From Symsagittifera roscoffensis (taxonomy: Eukaryota; Xenacoelomorpha; Acoela; Convolutidae), in contig NC_087062.1 of assembly GCF_963678635.1 (NCBI RefSeq), forward strand, positions 9,098,670 through 9,158,669: a stretch of 60,000 nucleotides of DNA, written 5' to 3'. The notes below the pieces were generated by a model, which worked only from the letters and a program-made list of their open reading frames with translations, was not told the DNA's origin and searched no databases. Below are positions 10,527 through 21,217 of this stretch, piece after piece; positions within the stretch are counted from its first letter, which is position 1, and each line of letters starts with the position of its first letter. The position numbers and the translations under genes were made by a program.

Positions 10527-10842
10527 GTTACGTTTTTTAAGCATTGCTTTTAAATATTTATGCAAAATAATTTAATTAAACTCCCTCTATTAATACACCC
10601 CTCCCCCTCCCCAGAAAACGTAATTGATCGTGGTAGTTTATAATGACACCAAATTGACGATATTGTTTTTGCAAATTAGCCGAGGATCAATTTTTATTCC
10701 TTCTGCAAAACAAGGTCCAGAAGTATCATTTTATCCGGTATTCACTACGATTGCTTGAAAGTGAAGTTGCTGCACAAAACTGATGCAAGTTTGAGACGTG
10801 CGCTCTGACCAGTGTAGCTATTGTTTTGTTAGAGTTATTACG

Positions 10843-12082
10843 CTTACTTACCTTGACTTTGTAATTCCTTCTTTGTTTTGTTTCGCTAACAAAAATTAAT
10901 TCGGCCTTCTTTTCATCGGCCTAATGACCTAATTTTGGGTCGTTTCAATAGAAACACAATTTTAACACTTCACTCCGCACTTTTTAAGCGGTTTGTATGT
11001 TTACCAATCGATTTGTTGAAATTTATTTGACCCCTCTGTTTACCGCCTTAGAAAAAGTGTGGGGGATTATTAGACCCATATTTTTGATTCTTTTAAATTG
11101 TTTTCTCGATAACTACCGCTCTCATATCTGAGTTTGTGGTTTAACTGATTAGAGCTCCCCTGCATAAGCGGCTACGCCCAATTGTTCCTACAAGAAAGTA
11201 ATGACCCTCGGAATAGTCCACTATTTCATTTTTAATGGTTTTGTGATTCTTTTTTTACTTTTCTCTAAAACTAACTTCTCAAATCTGATATTTTGGGTTC
11301 AAGGGAGCTAACGAGCATTGAGAGGCTCCCCTGTATTAGCGGCCACTCACAAAGTTTTTTTGACACAAAATGTTATCGCCCTCGGAAAAGTCAAATTTTT
11401 GATTTTTTGACCGTTCTTCAAACTTTTTGAATATTCTCGAAAACTCCCCTGCCATATCTATCATTTCGGGTTCAAATCAAAGAAGGGGTTATGGGTAGCT
11501 GATTTGATTACGCGACCACGGCTCAATTTTTCGGACTCTGATTTTTATGGCCCTCGGGAATTTTGATTTTTTGATCGTTTTTTTTTAAAGTTTTTGGTGG
11601 TTTTTTTTAAATCGAAAACTACCCTCACAAATCTGAAATTTTGGGTTCAGTCAAAATTATAGGTTACTGAAATTCCTTCTGCATGAGCGGCTCAGCTCTG
11701 TTTTTCCTACAAAAAAACTATGGTTACGGGAATGACATTTTTAAAATGTTGGTCGTTTTTTGGACTATTCTCCGTTTTGTTGACCGTTTTTCTTAGACTT
11801 TTATCGCTAGCTATTCTGCTAAATTATTGGTTAAATCGAAACAATATGTCGTTGAAAGCCTACGTTTATAATTGGCCATGCCCAGCTTGTCTAATAAAAA
11901 AAGTTATGCCCTTCAAACAAGTCAAAGTTTTGAAACTTACACAGTTTTTTGGAAACTTTTTGACTTTACGCGAAAGCGACCAAACCATTTGTCAGGTTGT
12001 GTTCAATGGAGAAATTTTTACTTTTTATGTTTGTGTTGTATCGCAGGTGGTGCGAAGCTCCACTTTGCCTCTGTGTGGTAAA
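10843..12082 (+). mobile_element. Satellite-bodied element with 3' hairpin (family H) in intron 1
   Basis: Starts near TTACTTACCTTGACTTTG. The body is made of ~165-180-bp units, shown by CCCTCGGAATAGTCC-like landmarks at about 11207, 11387, 11553 and 11720 and repeated CCCCTGCATAAGCGGCTAC. It ends in GGTGCGAAGCTCCACTTTGC followed by CTCTGTGTGG. A second copy with the same start, body and end is at 39637-41440. I do not see a tRNA-like head in this copy. Long weak open frames across it (11720-12286) are not coding. Confidence 0.65.
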
Positions 12083-12925
12083 GTTATGCCCTTATCTATT
12101 TGTTTCTTAGTAGCACTTTTTAGTGCAAAATATGGCTCTTTTTCACTTTCCCCTCTATTCAAATTGTCTATTTTTGTAAGTGTCTTACGTGTTATTATGG
12201 CTATACGCGTAAAAGTGAAACACAAATCTACTAACAATTGTTGGTTTGTTCACCGTGCGAAGTTTGATTGGATTATGACAACGTAAAAGATTTTTTTTCG
12301 AGAATGAAATTGAAAGGTGGGAAAGAGCCAAATTTGATTACGATTGTGTTTCGGTGAACGCAACATAAATTTTTTACCGGCCAACAACTTGTCAAACATA
12401 ATCACTGAATCATTTTTTTCAAATTTGTGATTTGTACAATGTCGATAACACATATTTTAAGGGTGTTTGAGTAGTAAATATCATTCTATTCGAAATCGGT
12501 TTTTTTAATTGATGTAAATTTACTTGCTTCAGTTTTTTTCATTTTTTTTTCATTTATTTTACGTTATTCTGCTTAAAACGCTTCGAATTTAAAACGCTAT
12601 TCTGCTTAAAAAGTTCGCTAAAACAGTTTGTTTGATAGCTCATAAACTGACTGTTGTTTTTCTGAAAATAAATGTGAACTTGAGTTTTGTCCGCATTTTC
12701 TTGTAGATCTCAAAATTAGTATTCTAGAGTTTTCTATTTTCTCATTTCAGAAGGATCGCAAAGCATTGAAAGGTGCTGATTTTGGTTGCTACATTTTGTT
12801 AACCGTTTTATCTTGCGATGTTTGTGATTTTTAAAGTATGATTAAGAAAAAATGCTTTTACTTTGTCTGTTCAAATCTACACTTGGTTTCTGTTGACATT
12901 CTAAAATCTTATCTTATTACAGGTA

Positions 12926-13065
12926 GATGAACGGAGTTCAGACGCTTATAGAAGTCGTGATCATTTTTGGTCGTTTGACAGGAAAAGTCTTAAAATAGAC
13001 TCAATTTTTTTTTGAGGTTTGACTTTTGGTTTCTTTTTAAATTCATAGCATCTGTTCTCTGCTTT
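12926..13065 (+). repeat. Fragment of dispersed repeat family C
   Basis: Begins ATGAACGGAGTTCAGACGCT and continues with AGGAAAAGTCTTAAAAT and GGTTTGACTTTTGGTTTC. It is the start of family C, seen more fully at 20506-20935, 22127-22560 and 24905-25260. It runs directly into a SINE. Confidence 0.6.
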
Positions 13066-13220
13066 ATATGTGGCTAGTGTGTGCCTATCAGTAAGCGACC
13101 GTTGCTTAGATCGAAGGACGTGAGGTTCCAAATCTGAGTTTATTTCTACTTTTTATAGCGCTTTTTGACTTTGTCTCGCAAGTGTTTCCAAAGCTCAGCT
13201 TCGCCTTGTTGTCAAGACTT
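13066..13220 (+). mobile_element. tRNA-derived SINE with 3' hairpin (family A)
   Basis: A degenerate head (GTGGCTAGTGTGTG box-A region, GAGGTTCCAAATCTGAG box-B region) is followed by TTTATTTCTACT and a tail TCTCGCAAGTGTTTCC, then AAGCTCAGCTTCGCC. Compare the fuller copy at 26248-26440. Confidence 0.55.
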
Positions 13221-13399
13221 GGTTTCGCTTAAAGTCGACACTTTAGATAAGATGAACTCAATTGAACTTCGAGGCTTGACAAAACCTGTCTACTCTTTGT
13301 CCGAAATATTACTCGGGTAGATTCATTTCTGTCTGAAATGTAGCAATTAACAACCTCAATCTGTTTTTTTTTATCTTAGACTTTGAAAGTTTAAAACTT

Positions 13400-14170
13400 T
13401 GCAAAATTTTTCAAGCTATCAAATTATCTTCAACTATTTCAGCTTGTCTTTAAAATTATGCAAATCATTTTACGCTATCGAAATGATTTGAATTTTTTCA
13501 AAGTTTCATCACTTGAACAGCTAGCTTAGAAAAACTTTGCATTTTTTATAAACCGCTTCAGCGTATTAAAATCCACTTGAAATCGCTTTTAATTGCTCAG
13601 AAATTTGCTTAAAAAAGTTAGTTTATTTTGAATTGATTCAACCTTAAATAACCAGTTGGAATGCTTCAAAATTCTATTGACCAATTGCTGGCTTGATAGA
13701 AAAACTAGCTTTTGCGAACCAATCGAAGCGAAGGAAAACAACTTGAAATGTATTTAGGTTTTATCGGTCGATAACTTGCTTGATAAACAATTTTGAGTGA
13801 ATCGATTCAAATTATGAAAACAACTTTTGGTAGTGTTTTTTAGTTTTATCGGTCAATAATTAGCATGAAAAAATTTAGCCTTTTGCGGGCCCATTCAAGC
13901 GATGAAAAATCTTTGAACGGTTTCAAAATTTCATCGGTCAATAACCTGCTTGTCAGAAAAACTAACTTTTTGCGAATCGATTCAAGATATGAAAAACTTT
14001 TGAAAAGTTTCAAAGTTTTATTGGTTAGAAGCTTGCTCGACCCGATTCTAGAAAAAAATTGTACAAGCCAATTTTCCGCGAATCGATTTAAGCTATTGAA
14101 AATATCTTAAAATTTTTCAAAGTGTTTTTGGTCAATAACTTGCTTGATGAAAAAACCAATTGTCTGTCGG
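13400..14170 (+). repeat. Diverged ~85-bp tandem array (family D)
   Basis: Recurring blocks are TTATCGGTCAATAACTTGCT, then TGATAGAAAAACTA, TTTTGCGAATCGATTCAAG and GATGAAAAACTTTTG. TTGCTTG-type landmarks fall near 13691, 13780, 13862, 13947, 14033 and 14138, giving mostly 82-90 bp spacing. Earlier units to about 13400 are degraded. The array stops about 130 bp before gene 1 exon 2. Confidence 0.7.
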
Positions 14171-14298
14171 TTATTTTAATTGTAAAATTCATCTGTCTCG
14201 AGGATCATAATAAGAGGGTTGGGAAGATTTGAATTGCAGCTGTGTACGTACTTGTTTGTTCAAATTGTGCGTATGTTCAATTTGGTTGGCATTTGCAG

Positions 14299-14552
14299 GT
14301 GAATGGTGACAATCTGGAGCGGTGTGTGGATTGTGGGGCAGCCTACACCACCAGTTCGGCCCTGTTCTACCACGTGAGGAGGAAAGCGAAGAGCTCTGCT
14401 TCTAAGCAGTCCCTTTCTTCCTCCTCTTCCTCCCTGCAGATGCTGCAGTGCAAGAAGTGTGTGTTGCCAATCACGAATGAGTGTGCACAGAAGGCACACC
14501 AGAGACTGCACTTTCTCACAGCACCCTACGTCTGCTTCATCTGCGGACTCAG
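14299..14552 (+). CDS. Gene 1 exon 2: fingers 1 and 2 and the first half of finger 3
   Basis: Residues 247-330 plus two bases of the next codon. Acceptor ATTTGCAG| at 14298 and donor ACTCAG|gtacct at 14552. Finger 1 is CVDCGAAYTTSSALFYHVRR, ending in Lys where the second His is expected, so it may not fold normally. A Ser-rich linker follows. Finger 2 (CKKC..12..HQRLH) is a perfect C2H2. The exon ends inside finger 3 just after CFICGL, so an intron splits that finger between its Cys pair and its helix. Third positions are C/G rich, unlike the introns. Confidence 0.85.
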
Positions 14553-14584
14553 GTACCTCTTCTGATCTGATCTGTTTTGTTGTT

Positions 14585-14790
14585 TACACTAGGTCCTAGA
14601 TCGAATCCGAGACTTAGCCGCATTTCATGTGGACTTATACAGGGTGATTTTCATAACATACTTTCATCATTCAGATTCATACTAATTCGAGGCTTGTTTC
14701 TACTGTTCTTATTGCACTTCATTGAGCTGCTTTTTGTCGTGTTCTCGCAAGGTTTTGCGAAGCGAAGTTTCGCCTCTGTCAACTGGTGTT
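14585..14790 (+). mobile_element. tRNA-derived SINE with 3' hairpin (family A)
   Basis: The head is eroded but keeps AGATCGAATCCGAGACTTAG (box B). It is followed by ACTAATTCGAGGCTTGTTTC, and the tail is GTGTTCTCGCAAGG, then TTTTGCGAAGCG and TTTCGCCTCTGTC. It sits about 30 bp after the exon 2 donor. Confidence 0.65.
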
Positions 14791-15239
14791 TTTCACATAA
14801 AACGATACAATAAAAGAAAGAAAGAATTTATTTCTCATTGTTAATGGTAAATATGCATACAACGAGAATTTAAACATGAAGCACCAGAAACAGTGAAGGG
14901 ACAGTTAACGAACCCCTCATTGGGTTACAGAGCATTGTCCGTTTTATCAAACCAAATGCGAAATTTGAGATCTTCAAAGAAAAGGAAAAAAATATATTTT
15001 TATATATGAAAACATAAAATAAATCATTGGAAAAAAATATTAAAGTTTTAAGTATTGCAGAACCAGCGAACAAGCCCAAGTGTGGTTTTCAAAACACCGA
15101 AGACGCTTTGAAAACCATTTTAAATTATAATAAAAAAAAACTTGAAACATGCAGGCACTTCACATCTGTCGTTCTCCGGCATTATCCTTGCATCTCCTAT
15201 GTATCTAATTGAAGCTTTTTGAATTTTGTTTTTGAAATT

Positions 15240-16880
15240 AGGAATTTTCATCTATCTATACTATATTTAAATGCGAGTTACAGCTATCTCCCATTTTTAA
15301 GCATAATAATTTTGCATGTTTAACGAAATAATTTTTTCATGTTTAAGCTATATCATATATTGCAATGCTTAAGAAAATTTTTCAATTGGTTTTTCGCAAT
15401 TTTTCAGTATTTTTTTCGAGGCCAAATTAAGCTTTTTTAATAATTAATTTGACTATGTCTGTCTACCAGTCGCCTAATTTTTTAATTTTCATCTTTTATC
15501 TATTATATATTTAAATGCGGGCTTCACTTTCTCGTCATGCTTAAGCCTTTTCAACGTATTATTTTTGCATGCTTAACAAATGAATTTTTTCAAGTTTAAG
15601 CTATATCGCATATTGCAATGGTTAAAGTTTTTTTCGATTTTCCAGTTTAAATTCAGGGTTTATTTCATCAAATTTGAAAATAGCAACCCAATAGTAGGAT
15701 ATTGTCAGAGTTTTCCCAGGTTTTGCGATTCTGGCCTCCATATATTAATAACCAAATCCTTTTAGTTAAACGAGATAGGCAATTTTGGAGGTTTTTCAAA
15801 AAATTTCTAGAAAGTTTATTTTAAAAATTGTTTTCAATTTTTGAAATTCTCAACCTGTAGTTGGGTGCTGTCAGGGTACTCTCAGTGGTTGCGAATCTTG
15901 CCTCCATTTTTCACTTCTCAAATCTTAGTAGTTTTCGAGATATGACTTTTTTCGGATTTTTTCAAAATTTTTCAGAAAAAATAGATATAAAAAATTTCAC
16001 GAAGCTTGAAATTACCATCGTTGTAGTGAAGCTCTGTCAGGGTACTCTCAGGAGTTGCGAATTTTGCCGCCAAAAATGACTGCGCAAATCTTTGTAGTTT
16101 TCGAGATATGACGTTTTTTATGGTTTTCTCCGAAATTTTCAGAAAAACTTAAATATTAAAAAATTCCAAAACTTTGAAGATCTCAATCCTGATATTGGAA
16201 TCTGTGATGGTAATCTCAGGGGGTTGCGAATCTTGCCTCTGAAAATGACTGCTCAAATCTTTTTAGTTTTCGAGATATGACGTTTTTTATGATTTTCTCC
16301 GAAATTTTCAAAAAAAAACTTAAATGTTAAAATTCCTCAGCTTCGAAGATATCAATCCTGTCATTGGAATCTTTGAGGGTACTCTGAAGGGGTTGCGAAA
16401 CTTGCCTCTGAAAAGGACTGCTCAAAATCTTGCAGTTTTCCAGATATGACGATTTTTTTGATTTTTTCAAAAAAAATTTCAAGAAAATTAAATTAATTTT
16501 TTTTCCAAAGTTTGAATTTCCTAACCTGTAGTTGTTGGGCTGTCAGAGTTATCTCAGGGGTTGCAAATTCGGCCTCTAATTAAGAATGCTCAAATAATTT
16601 TTGTTTAAGAGATTAGACGATTTTTGTGATTTTTTTGAAAATTTTCAGAAAACTCAAATTACAAAATAATTCGTTTAAGTGAAATTCCCAACCCTGTAGT
16701 TCTGTATGGCCATCAAAAAAGACTGCTCAAATTTTGGTAGTTTTTGAAATATGAATTTTTTCTGGTTTTCAAAAAAATACTTCTTTTAGAAAACTTAAGG
16801 TGAAGTTTCTCAAAATTTGCTTTTCCCAACGAACCCTGTAATTGGGTGCTGTCAGAGTACACTCAAACAATAGTTTTTTC
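15240..16880 (+). repeat. Family E element: two tip repeats followed by a ~167-bp array
   Basis: Tip sequences like the ends of the 1961-7478 element occur twice (15240-15400 and 15490-15650). About seven array units follow, with TGTCAGGGTACTCTCAG-type landmarks near 15866, 16031, 16201, 16371 and 16536. No inverted right end is seen, so this is a one-ended or truncated relative within intron 2. Confidence 0.7.
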
Positions 16881-17513
16881 GAGTTGTTGAAAATTCGAAG
16901 CACCGGAGTTGCGGTACACGCTAGTTAAATTGAAAGTTGACCTTCTGGTCATGTACGACGGTTATTCAAATACAAAAAGCTCATTTAAAAAGTTTCAGAA
17001 TGTAGTCCGCTATTGATCGCATGACAATTTTGAAGAGTTCATACACTTGCTGCTGGTGGACTGTTAAAAACTTGTCGAATGCTTTCATATTTTCTTTTGA
17101 AAAAAATCAATCGAATAATTTTTTTGAATAAAAAAGGGGTTAAAGGTTTGTGTAGGAAGTGCAACCATACACCAATATTCGATATTGCAAATACACCAAT
17201 ATCCCATATCGCAGCAATCAATTATTTGCTGCTTGCCCTCTGATTATGTTATTTAAACTCCATTTTCTAATTCGTTTCTTTGAAATTATTGAACTATATT
17301 ATTGTCTTGTAAAGCGCAACTGCCGAAATAGTAGACAATTATCTTTTATGCTTCTGCTAAGTTTGACGTCGCAGTTTTGTTTCATATTTTTACATTTGAC
17401 GTAAAACGCAAGAGTTTTTAACGGATTAATTTGCGCAAGGGTCACTGATTTTGCAGACATTTCAGTTCAGCATTAAGTATGCAGATGAGAGGCTTTGTTT
17501 CATTTCATTTGAG
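16881..17513. other. Rest of gene 1 intron 2
   Basis: AT-rich, no repeat recognised. It ends in a strong pyrimidine tract (TTTGTTTCATTTCATTTGAG) that I take as the exon 3 acceptor. Confidence 0.4.
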
Positions 17514-17856
17514 GTGTGCAAGTGACATGCGATTGTTGCACCACATAGACGGCCACGGAGTGGAGTGTCGAGTGCAGAACAACATTGCATGTCATACCTG
17601 CCAGTTGGTGTTCATCTCCAAAGAACATCTGGTCAAGCACAGAGAAGCAGCACACCATCAAGGGGGCATAGTTCCATCAGGTGCCAATTGTATCAACAGC
17701 ACCTGTATCACCGCTCTGGGGACAGGAGCAGGGGGTGGGATGAACCCGGCCATTGAGAGCATTGTGAATGGACCTCCCAAGAGACCCTCTTCGAACAACA
17801 CTTCCGCCGCAGCATATTCTGTCCACGCCGGCAGAACATCACACGCTCACAGCCAA
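17514..17856 (+). CDS. Gene 1 exon 3: second half of finger 3 and finger 4
   Basis: Residues 331-445. The open frame continues 5' of 17514, and an upstream AG at 17456 is also in phase. Only the AG at 17513 gives a canonical finger across the junction: CFICGL from exon 2, then R-CASDMRLLH-H-IDG-H, i.e. C-x2-C-x12-H-x3-H. That decides the start. Finger 4 (CHTC..12..H-x4-H, near residues 357-379) follows. The rest is a Gly/Ser/Asn/Ala-rich linker. The donor is AGCCAA|gttagt, phase 0. Confidence 0.8.
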
Positions 17857-18030
17857 GTTAGTTTTCAGTTCAACTCGGTCAAATGGGGTGTAGTTTGAAT
17901 GTAATTAATATACGTTGTCTGTCTAATGCATTCATTTTAGAAATCGTAATTTGTTCATCATACATGAAAACTTTTGTGTAACGACATGCTAATTCCATTT
18001 CATTTTCATTAAACTGACCATGAAAATCAG

Positions 18031-18181
18031 AAATCTGAGCTCACTATGAGAGCCAGGGAATTTCAAGGATTCGTTAAGAAGATTGTGGACAATGTTCTCG
18101 TCACAAGCAATCGTCACACTCGCACTTTTGAGAATACAAGAAAGAGAGCACAAAGTTACTGCGATAATGATGATTCAATTG
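18031..18181 (+). CDS. Gene 1 exon 4: small linker exon
   Basis: Open only in the frame beginning KSELTMRAREFQGFVKKIVD directly after acceptor GAAAATCAG|, phase 0, matching exon 3. It adds about 50 residues (446-495), basic and probably helical at first, ending YCDNDDSI. Other frames hit stops at once, and the internal codons are coding-like. Donor choice is uncertain: ATTG|gtgtgt (phase 1) fits exon 5 starting at 18781, while a donor 2 bases later (phase 0) fits exon 5 starting at 18762. Too short to stand out as an isolated frame. Confidence 0.6.
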
Positions 18182-18194
18182 GTGTGTTTGTGTG

Positions 18195-18730
18195 GGAGTA
18201 AATTGTTCCGACCATTTGAAAAATGTGGAGGAACTTTGTATTCGGGTGTTTTTTTCTTTTTTGTTTTCCACACAAAATCAGGTACCACAAATAATGATAC
18301 GAATGGGTCGAGTGATATAGCATATTAAAGCCCTTTCAGCCGTGATTTGAACATTTAAGAATTTTCAAAAAAATTTCCCTTAGAAAAACAGGTTTGAAAT
18401 TTTTGAGTCTTATTTCAATTTAGAGCAAGCGAAGCGAGTCAGCATGCTTACAACAGCTTAGTAATGCTTAATTTAAGCCCTGAAAACTTAGTTTTAAGCA
18501 GGTAAATTTCGTTTTTGGAATGTTTTAGCGCCGTGTTGATTTTTTTGTTTGTTTTAAATCATTTTTTTCTACAAAATTTTTTGCCAATTTGTCTATATTA
18601 CTATGACTGTCGATTATGCCTAAATTACAGTTTTACGTCAAATCTTTTTATCACACCACGCAAAAAAACACTAATCTTTTTTGTCCTTTTTAAAGACTAT
18701 GGTCGGAACATTCTGTCCTACTCTGTCTTT
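18195..18730 (+). repeat. Dispersed repeat family F, copy 2
   Basis: Lies between exons 4 and 5. Shows GGAACTTTGTATTCGGGTG, ACACAAAATCAGGTACCAC, GGGTCGAGTGATATAGC, GATTATGCCTAAATTAC and GGTCGGAACATTCTGTCC in the same order as copy 1. Confidence 0.7.
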
Positions 18731-18761
18731 ATTTTTTTGCGCTGAATATATTATCTTTCAG

Positions 18762-19166
18762 AACCCGCAGTCAACCGCAGTGATCAAAATGTCACCTCCT
18801 CCTTCGCGTCCGAACAGTCTCGGTAAACAGAATGAGGCAACCGCGTTAGCCGTGAAGTCGTCAGAAAAAGCCCATGTAATGGGCATACAAGGCAGTAAAC
18901 CACTGAGAATGGAGAAGCTCCCTTCTGAGAAGAACGGGAAGCATGCAGTAAACACTTCTACGTCTGGATCCAGTGGGAGTACCTTTCCCCAGTTGAATGG
19001 GGCGACGGCGGCGGGAACTGGACCGGGAACCAAATGTCATCTGTGCCAAAAAGTGCTCTCCAGAAGGGACAAACTGAAGTGGCATCTGGCCATTTGCTGT
19101 CCGAGGTTCCACGTGGACCTATATGACCAACTCTTAGTGGCCGGATTCGCACACGCTATCGCTAAG
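18762..19166 (+). CDS. Gene 1 exon 5: finger 5 (C2HC) with LLVAGF motif
   Basis: About residues 496-624. The best pyrimidine tract gives a start at 18762; the next in-phase choice is 18781 after ACCGCAG. A Ser/Lys-rich linker leads to finger 5, CHLCQKVLSRRDKLKWHLAI followed by CC, a C2HC-type finger in which a Cys replaces the final His. Just C-terminal comes QLLVAGF. The same finger-plus-motif pair recurs in exon 7. The donor is GCTAAG|gtaaca, phase 0. Confidence 0.8.
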
Positions 19167-19419
19167 GTAACAAATCAACACAGCTTACATGAAACTACTA
19201 TTAAAGTCTCGTGGTGTCCTTTGACCAATGAGAGAACAGCCGGTTTTTATTTGTTTTTTTTTATATAAACTGAAAGATAATAACATCGTTTCCCAAAACT
19301 AATTTGGTTCGCTCTCAGCACTCAAACTTGACTTTTACAGTACTGTTATTGCTCCATTCAATCACGGAGTAGTAATTCTGATGTAGTATTTTTTTGAGAA
19401 ATTTCAGTTAGCTAAAAGG

Positions 19420-19515
19420 CGGTGTAAATATGTCACAATATGAAGCCCTTTTAGTCGTGATTTGGATTTCACAAAGAGTTTGAAAGAAAAATTTCTCTAG
19501 TGTCGAGAAAAATTG
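19420..19515 (+). repeat. Family F fragment
   Basis: Contains GAAGCCCTTTTAGTCGTGAT and AGTGTCGAGAAAAATTG, the middle of family F, shortly before exon 6. Confidence 0.45.
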
Positions 19516-19645
19516 TTCATTTGTTTTCCCGCCTGCTAAACAGCATGTTTGTTTGCCTTGTGCATTGTCTTTGTAATCTATCCGTAGTGGTGTTAGCTTA
19601 ACATGTGCATGTGTTGTGATGTGACGTTTGTGATGTGTTGCACAG

Positions 19646-19877
19646 AATGTAGTGTTGGGCAGCAACTGTGCGGCCAAGTGTCAATTCTGCAGCAGACGCT
19701 TCACCTCCAGAGCTAGTCTGGAATTGCATGAGAGCACGTGTAGTCTGAAAACCACGCTTGGTTTTGGCTCCTCACAGTCAGGCACTGACAACAAAAAGGG
19801 GGTCCCAGTTGGTCCAAAAGATCCTCTATTGCCTCTCCCAACTGATCTTTCACTCTCCTCATCCAGCACATCATCAG
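19646..19877 (+). CDS. Gene 1 exon 6: finger 6 (C2HC)
   Basis: Residues 625-701 plus one base. The acceptor is GTTGCACAG| (phase 0) and the donor CATCAG|gtaaat (phase 1), both matching the neighbours. Finger 6 is CQFCSRRFTSRASLELHEST followed by C (C-x2-C-x12-H-x3-C). The rest is a Ser/Thr/Pro/Leu-rich linker. Confidence 0.85.
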
Positions 19878-19883
19878 GTAAAT

Positions 19884-20050
19884 TGGCTGAGTGAGTAAGA
19901 CACTTGGACTCTAAACACAACGGTCTCGTGTTCGAATCCCGCTTCGGTGACGGTTGGAGGGGTCCCAGTGTCATCCGCCTCCTCAATGTGGGACCGGCTG
20001 CGCAAAAATTGGTGGACGTCTTTATCATCCACCGTAAAACGTGAAGCTTG
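19884..20050 (+). mobile_element. GC-rich tRNA-derived SINE just after exon 6
   Basis: The head TGGCTGAGTGAGTAAGACAC (box A as in class II Leu/Ser tRNAs) is followed by TCTCGTGTTCGAATCCCGC (box B). The body contains GGTCCCAGTGTCATCCGC and the partly complementary CAATGTGGGACCGGC, able to form a hairpin. It differs from families A and B, has no acceptor stem or CCA, and begins 7 bp after the splice donor. Confidence 0.6.
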
Positions 20051-20233
20051 AAGAAATTAGACTTTGTTGTTACTTTGAATAGGATTTAACGTGGATCATA
20101 GCATGGCTTGCATGTCTTAGTGTTGCAATATCAAACTGAAAAAATAACTTGCATGCGTAGCAGTATACTTAACAGGTGTCTTTAGTGTAACGGGAGTGAG
20201 AAGTGATGATGTTTTTGTGATTTTTCCTCACAG

Positions 20234-20502
20234 GCACTACAACTGTGTCATCCAGTGCAAATGGTCTGTCTCTCCTCTCGAGTGAGAGCAACAACAACAA
20301 CAACATCAAAACTGGAGGTCAGAGTCAGAATGGAGGACAGCAGACATCGAGTGGGGTGGACAGGCTGACCTGTCACTTGTGCAACCGCACTCTATCCAGA
20401 CGGGATAAGTTGAAGAGACACTTGGTCAGATGCTGTGAGACTCACCAGAGAGACGTCGAGATCGCACTGCTCGTGGCCGGATTCACAGCCAAGGATGTCG
20501 AG
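20234..20502 (+). CDS. Gene 1 exon 7: finger 7 (C2HC) with LLVAGF motif
   Basis: Residues 702-791. Acceptor TCCTCACAG| takes the single base left by exon 6 (phase 1); the donor GTCGAG|gtaatt is phase 0. A Ser/Asn/Gln-rich linker precedes finger 7, CHLCNRTLSRRDKLKRHLVR followed by CC, and then ALLVAGF. It is a clear internal duplicate of the exon 5 module (LSRRDKLK shared exactly). Confidence 0.85.
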
Positions 20503-20505
20503 GTA

Positions 20506-20935
20506 ATTAAGAGTAATTAACGTACGTCTTGCTGATAGTTTTTTTTCAGGATAAAATCTTAAAATTTGTTCACGCTCAGTGTTAATTTTTCGCGGTTTGA
20601 CTTGTGATTTCTTGTTAAGTTCAGTGCATTTTCATTGTTAAAAGGAAGGCAAACTCCACTATCGAACATCGAAAGTGTGAAAGTCTCGAAAAACGTGATC
20701 GACTTCTGATTTCGAAAATGGAAAATAATCAGATTTCCCAGCGAAATAAAAGTTTTACCTATTGATCGAGTTTTCTCAAATTGGGTTGATTTTATCAAAA
20801 AAGTGTTCATCATAAATTGTTCGACAAATTCAAAGAGCTTTAAGGCCTTTTTTTGAAATTCAAAAGTTGAAGGCTCTTGAAAAAACAAGTAAGTTTTTTT
20901 TCAGTTTTCCTTGAGTTCATTACTCTTTTCCAACT
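20506..20935 (+). repeat. Dispersed repeat family C, copy in intron 7
   Basis: Ordered motifs: GAGTAATTAACGTACGTCTT, AAATTTGTTCACGCTCAG, CGCGGTTTGACTTGTG, GGCAAACTCCACTATCGAA, AAAAACGTGATCGACTTC, CAGATTTCCCAGCG and TTGATCGAGTTTTCTCAAAT. Similar copies follow at 22127, 22786 and 24905. About 430 bp, no inverted ends seen. Confidence 0.7.
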
Positions 20936-21217
20936 GTTAGTTGGCTATGTTCTAGATCTTGAACGGAGAAATGTGTTAGTAAAAAAAGAGCTAAGGTGTA
21001 TTTGAAGAGCAATATTACTGGCGTGATATTCTTGTGAAGCAAGTAAATTGTATAGCTAGGTTATTCATTACACAAATTAGGGTAGTGTGGTTTTACAAAT
21101 CCTTTCCTAGCCCAGCTCGCAAATAAAGTACTCAATTGGCACTTTTCCTGCATTGCATTGGCAATTTAATAGCATGTTTTATCAGCATTATTGGTAGCTA
21201 CTGTTTGCATTTTTCAA

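Noticed and set aside
11720-12286. 188-codon open frame in gene 1 intron 1
   Set aside because: It spans the satellite body and the 3' hairpin of a repeat, is hydrophobic from T-rich DNA, and the second copy at 39637-41440 does not keep it.
20559-20888. Antisense open frame in family C that resembles one at 22207-22452
   Set aside because: The third copy (24905-25260) has stops at the matching positions, so similarity is inherited repeat sequence, not protein constraint.
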